From: Mesorhizobium sp. WSM4306
GTDB lineage: Bacteria; Pseudomonadota; Alphaproteobacteria; Rhizobiales; Rhizobiaceae
Direction: 5' to 3'
Assembly (NCBI RefSeq): GCF_007003975.1
Contig: NZ_VFTC01000040.1
Location: 1-45,306 of the forward strand
Length of the DNA: 45,306 bases
The notes beneath the pieces are model-generated. The model was not told the origin of the DNA and ran no database searches. It saw nothing but the letters and a program-made list of their open reading frames with translations. Shown piece after piece: positions 42,031-45,306 of this stretch. The first letter of the stretch is position 1. Every line of letters starts with the position of its first letter. Position numbers and translations under genes: made by a program.

Positions 42031-42501
42031 TCAGATGGGTTCGATGCGAAGCGGGAACTCGCCGCGAACATGAAGGGCCTCGGAGCCTTCGTCGAATCGG
42101 CCCAGCCTGATCAGCCCGGGATGGTGATAGTCTGCGTAGAACATGGCCAGATTGCCCCAGGGCATGAAATAGCAGAGGTCGTAGGGCTTCTCGTTGGCGA
42201 ACGGACCGCTGCCCTCCTCGGTCAGCTTGCGCGGCAGGTAGGCGATCTTCTCGTTGTGCGCGTAGTCCTCGATCTTGAGGTCGAGCGGCAGCATGGAGAA
42301 GAAGTCGCGCGCCGACGAATTGTCGTAGAGCGTGGCGGTCATGGTGCGGCCGTTGAAAATCATCCTGATCTTCATGTCGGTGGGTTCCTGGCTGGCTGGG
42401 TCCCTGCTCTCTTGGCTGGCGGCCGCGCGCGGCAGGGCCGCCACCGCGAGCGCGGCGCCGAGCAATGTCCGGCGGCTGAGCATCGCACGCACGATGGTCA
42501 T
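42031..42501 (-). CDS. Tat-exported cyclophilin-like protein
   Basis: 156 residues. The N-terminus MLSRRTLLGAALAVAALPRA (after a short MTIVRA lead) is a twin-arginine signal. The mature part (MIFNGRTMTATLYDNSSARD, LPLDLKIEDYAHNEKIAYLP, and YDLCYFMPWGNLAMFY) is the small cyclophilin-like fold often found beside flavin or redox genes; prolyl-isomerase activity is not expected. GGAGGT lies 7 bases before ATG 42501. Its ATG overlaps the MFS stop by 4 bases, so the two are co-translated. Confidence 0.88.
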   Translation of the reverse strand: MTIVRAMLSRRTLLGAALAVAALPRAAASQESRDPASQEPTDMKIRMIFNGRTMTATLYDNSSARDFFSMLPLDLKIEDYAHNEKIAYLPRKLTEEGSGPFANEKPYDLCYFMPWGNLAMFYADYHHPGLIRLGRFDEGSEALHVRGEFPLRIEPI

Positions 42502-43688
42502 GGCAGGGACCTCCGGGCCATATGCGATGCGGCAAAGGCGGCGAGCGCCGATCCGCAGAGCAGCACCGCGCCGAAAGTGAACGCTCCCCACCAGCCGAAT
42601 GTATCGAAAAGCATGCCGCCGATCGCGGCGCCACCGGTGATGGCGAGCTGGATGACGGCCACCTGCAGCCCGCCGCCGGTCTCCGCGTCGTCCGGCAGCG
42701 CGCGGCTGAGCCACGTGCCCCAGCCGACGGGCGCGGCCGTGCCGAAGAAGCCCCAGGCAACGAGCAGTAGCGCTGTCGGAACCGGCAACGCGCCGAAGGC
42801 GATGAGCGCAACGGCCAGCGCGGCCATGACCAGCGGGATGACGATGAGGATGCTGAACAGGCGCGTGCGCAAAAGCCGGCCGATGCACCATGTGCCGGCC
42901 ACGCCCGCCAGCCCCATCGCCAGCAGGATTGCCGAAAGCGCGGCGATATCGAGCCGGGTCACGCTCTCGAGGAAGGGGCGCAGATAGGTGAAGAGCGCGA
43001 ACTGGCCCATGAACAGCATCATGATCGACGCCATGGCGATGGCGACAGGAAGACGGCCGAGCAGCGCCAGCGGATTGCCCGGACGCTTCCTCCGGCGCGG
43101 GGGCAGCGCCGGCAGGCTGGTCCACTGCCAGACCAGAGCCAGGAGCCCGAGCGGCACGACGAGGAAGAAAGCGCCACGCCAGCCGACATAGGCGCCGAGA
43201 AAACTGCCCAGCGGCGCTGCGATGGTGGCCGCAATGGCATTGCCCGCGTTCAGCACGGCGAGGCCCCTCGGAACCATGTCTTCCGGCACGAGGCGCATGA
43301 CGATCGCGGTCGACATCGACCAGAAGCCGCCGATCGCGATGCCGAGCAGCGCCCGGCCAACCATGAGGAACGCGTAGTTCGGCGCGAAGGTGACAGCAAG
43401 CCCGGAAACGATTAGGAGCACGGTAAAGCCGGCCACGACCAGCCTGCGGTCGATCCGGCGCGTGAGGCCGGCGACCAGCAGGCTGGTCACGACGGCGAAA
43501 GCGCCCGAAATCGAGATCGCCTGTCCCGTGCGGCCCTCGGTGATGCCGAGATCGGCCGCGATCGGCGACAGCAGGCTAACTGGCATGAATTCCGACGCGA
43601 TGAGGACGGAAACGCATAGCGCCATCGACAGCACTGCGCTCCATGCGGCGCGGTCTTCGACAAGCCTAGTGTCGTAGGTTGTATCCAT
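42498..43688 (-). CDS. MFS exporter (sugar/drug efflux type)
   Basis: 396 residues with twelve membrane helices. The MFS motif in the first loop appears as GLTRRIDRRLVVAGF, and the opening SVLIASEFMPVSLLSPIAAD is typical of the DHA1 efflux subgroup (AraJ/NepI-like). AAGGAT lies 7 bases before ATG 43688, which is preferred to an upstream in-frame start at 43742. It is the first gene of the minus-strand operon and is divergent from the LysR regulator. Substrate unknown; it may export the compound handled by the downstream enzymes. Confidence 0.92.
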   Translation of the reverse strand: MDTTYDTRLVEDRAAWSAVLSMALCVSVLIASEFMPVSLLSPIAADLGITEGRTGQAISISGAFAVVTSLLVAGLTRRIDRRLVVAGFTVLLIVSGLAVTFAPNYAFLMVGRALLGIAIGGFWSMSTAIVMRLVPEDMVPRGLAVLNAGNAIAATIAAPLGSFLGAYVGWRGAFFLVVPLGLLALVWQWTSLPALPPRRRKRPGNPLALLGRLPVAIAMASIMMLFMGQFALFTYLRPFLESVTRLDIAALSAILLAMGLAGVAGTWCIGRLLRTRLFSILIVIPLVMAALAVALIAFGALPVPTALLLVAWGFFGTAAPVGWGTWLSRALPDDAETGGGLQVAVIQLAITGGAAIGGMLFDTFGWWGAFTFGAVLLCGSALAAFAASHMARRSLP

Positions 43689-43790
43689 AGCGGGTATCCT
43701 TGAGGCAGCAGGCTGGCCGCGACCGCCAAGCCATGCCGACAAGATATGGCAAGGCAGCGCCTTCGATTAGATCGAATAATCCGCATGAAC

Positions 43791-43809
43791 TTATCGATTT
43801 GTGATATAA
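43791..43809. promoter_or_regulatory. candidate LysR operator
   Basis: TTATC-GATTTGT-GATATAA: TTATC and GATA/AA arms give partial dyad symmetry and a T-N11-A pattern, as expected for LysR-type boxes. It lies in the 143-base divergent region, about 23 bases before the LysR ATG and 100 bases before the MFS start. That would suit both autoregulation and control of the operon. Confidence 0.45.
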
Positions 43810-43831
43810 ATGATCGTTCAGGAGATTGCCT

Positions 43832-44725
43832 ATGCAGCGCGACCACATGAAGGATCTACTGTGGTTCCTGGCTGTCGCCCGGGAGCGCAGCTTCACCAAG
43901 GCGGCGGCGAAGCTTGGAACCTCGCAGTCGACCCTAAGCTCGACGATCAAGGAGCTGGAAGCCCGTCTGGGCGTTCGGCTGCTGACCCGCACGACGCGGA
44001 GCGTCGCGCCGACCGAGGCCGGCGAGCGGCTGTTCCAGTCTCTCGTGCCTCGCTTCGAGGAGATCGAATCCGATCTTGCAAGCCTGGTGGCCTTTCGTGA
44101 TAAGCCCTCCGGAACGGTCCGCCTCACGCTCTCCGACCATGCGCTGCAGACGACCGTCTGGCCGAAGCTGCAGCCCGTGCTCAGCGACTATCCCGACGTG
44201 CGCGTCGAGCTCTATAGCGACAACGGCATGAGGAACATCGTCGAAGAGCGCTTCGACGCAGGCGTGCGTCTGGGGGAGAGCATCGACAGAGACATGATCG
44301 CGGTGCGGATCGGCCCGGACTGGCGGCTCGTTGCCGTGGCTTCGCCGGACTATTTCTCCCGCCACCCGGTTCCGGTCACACCCCAGGATCTGGTCGGGCA
44401 TGACTGCATCAACATGCGCCAGACCACGTTCGGTGGGCTTTACGCCTGGGAATTCGCGAAGGATGGCCGTGACCTACGGGTCCGGGTGGAAGGTCAGCTA
44501 ACTTTCAATACATCCATTGCCATGATCGACGCAGCGATCAGCGGCTACGGGATCGCCTACGTACCGGAGAATCTCGTAAGCCATCATCTGTCGGAGGGGC
44601 GGCTGGCTCTAGTGCTTGACGACTGGAGCCCACCTTTTGCAGGCTACCACCTGTACTACCCGAGCAGGAGGCAGGTCTCTCCGGCGATGGCAGTGATCGC
44701 CGAGGCACTTCGCTATAGGGGCTAG
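43832..44725 (+). CDS. LysR-family transcription regulator
   Basis: 297 residues from ATG 43832, with AGGAG 7 bases upstream. The N-terminal winged helix has FTKAAAKLGTSQSTLSSTIK and LEARLGVRLLTRTTRSVAPT; the C-terminal substrate-binding part includes GVRLGESIDRDMIAVRI, typical of the subgroup that regulates neighbouring oxidoreductase or MFS genes. It is divergent from the MFS-cyclophilin-cupin-dehydrogenase-lipocalin operon and very likely controls it. The inducer is unknown. Confidence 0.93.
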   Translation: MQRDHMKDLLWFLAVARERSFTKAAAKLGTSQSTLSSTIKELEARLGVRLLTRTTRSVAPTEAGERLFQSLVPRFEEIESDLASLVAFRDKPSGTVRLTLSDHALQTTVWPKLQPVLSDYPDVRVELYSDNGMRNIVEERFDAGVRLGESIDRDMIAVRIGPDWRLVAVASPDYFSRHPVPVTPQDLVGHDCINMRQTTFGGLYAWEFAKDGRDLRVRVEGQLTFNTSIAMIDAAISGYGIAYVPENLVSHHLSEGRLALVLDDWSPPFAGYHLYYPSRRQVSPAMAVIAEALRYRG

Positions 44726-44749
44726 CATAGGGCTTCGTCGTTACTCGAC

Positions 44750-45062
44750 CAATCGTCGTTTGCGATGGGCAGACCCACAAGGATTGAAGATCGCTTGGTG
44801 TCCACCGGCTGCGCCATGCGTGCAGCCGGTCGGTAACGCTGACAATGGCTTGGGAGCAAACAGGAAGGACCCGCCCGTGGTGATCTTGCGCGGGATCCTG
44901 AAGTTGGGCGTCATTAGATCGTAGCTCGCCTCGCGTTTGTCGCCGCGCGGGTTGGCCATCGTGCAACAAGGGCTCTCGATCCGACGCTGCTCGTGGTACC
45001 AGTCAGTCGTCCACTGCCAGACATTGCCGGCCATATCGTAGAGCCCATAGCCGTTTGCTGGG
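44750..45062 (-). pseudogene. formylglycine-generating-enzyme-like (SUMF1) 3' fragment with frameshift
   Basis: The minus strand reads VPANGYGLYDMAGNVWQWTT and DWY, then CCTMANPRGDKREASYD and RIPRKITTGGSFLFAP, which is the C-terminal half of FGE-sulfatase-family proteins. The expected end, QRYRPAARMAQPVDTK, is present but in a different frame, with the shift just after the FLFAP codons at about 44855. The N-terminal half is missing and is replaced by the DUF982 remnant. It is not functional as it stands. Confidence 0.75.
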
Positions 45063-45089
45063 ACCCGCCTCCGCGATGACTTGGCTATA

Positions 45090-45306
45090 CTATGAGGCCT
45101 GGACCAAACCTGCACGACGGGCCGCTTTCAAGAATGCCCTTCCTGCTTGTTGTGGAGTCCGCCATCCGTCCAGGGAGTCGCGGCAAGTGCGGCAGGCAGC
45201 TCGATAGCTTGGTCCTCTCGCCATTCTGGCCATTGGTCATGAAGGCACTCAAGTGCTTCCCAACTGCTGGCAACCACCCGCTCCCTTGAGGGTCTCACGC
45301 GCAGTC
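45090..45306 (-). pseudogene. DUF982 protein, frameshifted, cut by window edge
   Basis: One minus-strand frame reads RERVVASSWEALECLHDQWP, the N-terminal DUF982 pattern with the conserved EA..L...WP. A second frame reads RAACRTCRDSLDGWRTPQQA and GRAFLKAARRAGLVQAS with a stop at 45090, the usual C-terminal pattern of this family. The frames switch at about 45210. DUF982 proteins are small and of unknown function, and are common in rhizobia. The 5' end lies at or beyond the right edge. Confidence 0.65.

Noticed and set aside
41587..42987. 466-codon plus-strand open frame opposite the dehydrogenase/cupin/cyclophilin genes
   Set aside because: It lies antisense to three well supported genes; its translation is low-complexity and Arg/Ala/Gly-rich, as expected for the mirror frame of GC-rich coding DNA.
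1..45306. CRISPR arrays, tRNA or rRNA genes, riboswitches, phage genes
   Set aside because: No regularly spaced repeats, cloverleaf-like sequences, rRNA motifs or phage structural proteins were noticed on reading; a covariance-model scan would be needed to exclude small RNAs.

Overview
The window looks like a GC-rich alphaproteobacterial chromosome segment of the rhizobial type, most likely Mesorhizobium or a close relative. The evidence is a set of exopolysaccharide (EPS) genes of the ExoY/ExoF/ExoP kind, an ExoX/SyrA-like small membrane protein, a PrsD/PrsE-type type I secretion pair, a fused CysN-CysC enzyme and an IS1-like transposase remnant of a type common in rhizobia. This assignment is from remembered family features, not a database search.

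Layout. Positions 1-7.2 kb hold a groEL remnant, a secreted beta-helix/RTX protein, a small unknown gene, cysNC (PAPS synthesis) behind a wrecked cysD, about 1 kb without genes, and a LuxR-type regulator with a degenerate receiver domain. Positions 7.3-16.1 kb hold an unknown Rossmann-like protein divergent from exoY, an ExoX-like protein, a Wzy/ExoQ-like polymerase, and then a tightly packed cassette: P-loop kinase, Tat-exported beta-helix protein, PqqD-HprK-like kinase, nucleotidyltransferase-fold protein and an 80-residue Tat-signal peptide. The cassette is followed by a perfect 21-bp hairpin. At 16.2-17.1 kb lies a 926-bp element with 20-bp inverted repeats and an 8-bp target duplication; it carries a broken IS1-like transposase and a Thr-rich secreted peptide gene.

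Positions 17.2-31 kb are mostly minus strand: a cadherin-like/beta-propeller surface protein, a flippase, a sulfotransferase, exoF, a family 4 glycosyltransferase, a GFA-family enzyme, a nucleotidyltransferase-kinase fusion, a specialised NusG and exoP. Positions 31-36.5 kb carry an unknown membrane protein, a Crp-like regulator, a long coiled-coil protein, a small unknown gene and a phospholipase D remnant. Positions 36.5-39.6 kb are prsD-prsE. Positions 39.7-43.7 kb form a minus-strand metabolic block (RTX-like remnant, lipocalin-like, zinc alcohol dehydrogenase, cupin, cyclophilin-like, MFS exporter) with a divergent LysR regulator. The right edge holds frameshifted remnants of a formylglycine-generating-enzyme-like gene and a DUF982 gene.

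How the genes may work together: ExoY starts a lipid-linked sugar, the glycosyltransferase extends it, the flippase and polymerase build the chain, and ExoF/ExoP export it. CysNC can supply PAPS and the sulfotransferase could use it, so the polymer may be sulfated. PrsDE probably exports the beta-helix/RTX protein and the cadherin-like protein, both of which end in Asp followed by hydrophobic residues. The least explained part is 11.5-16.0 kb, where a second copy of the beta-helix family sits with a PqqD/HprK-like kinase and a small Tat peptide. It is the best candidate here for an undescribed system.
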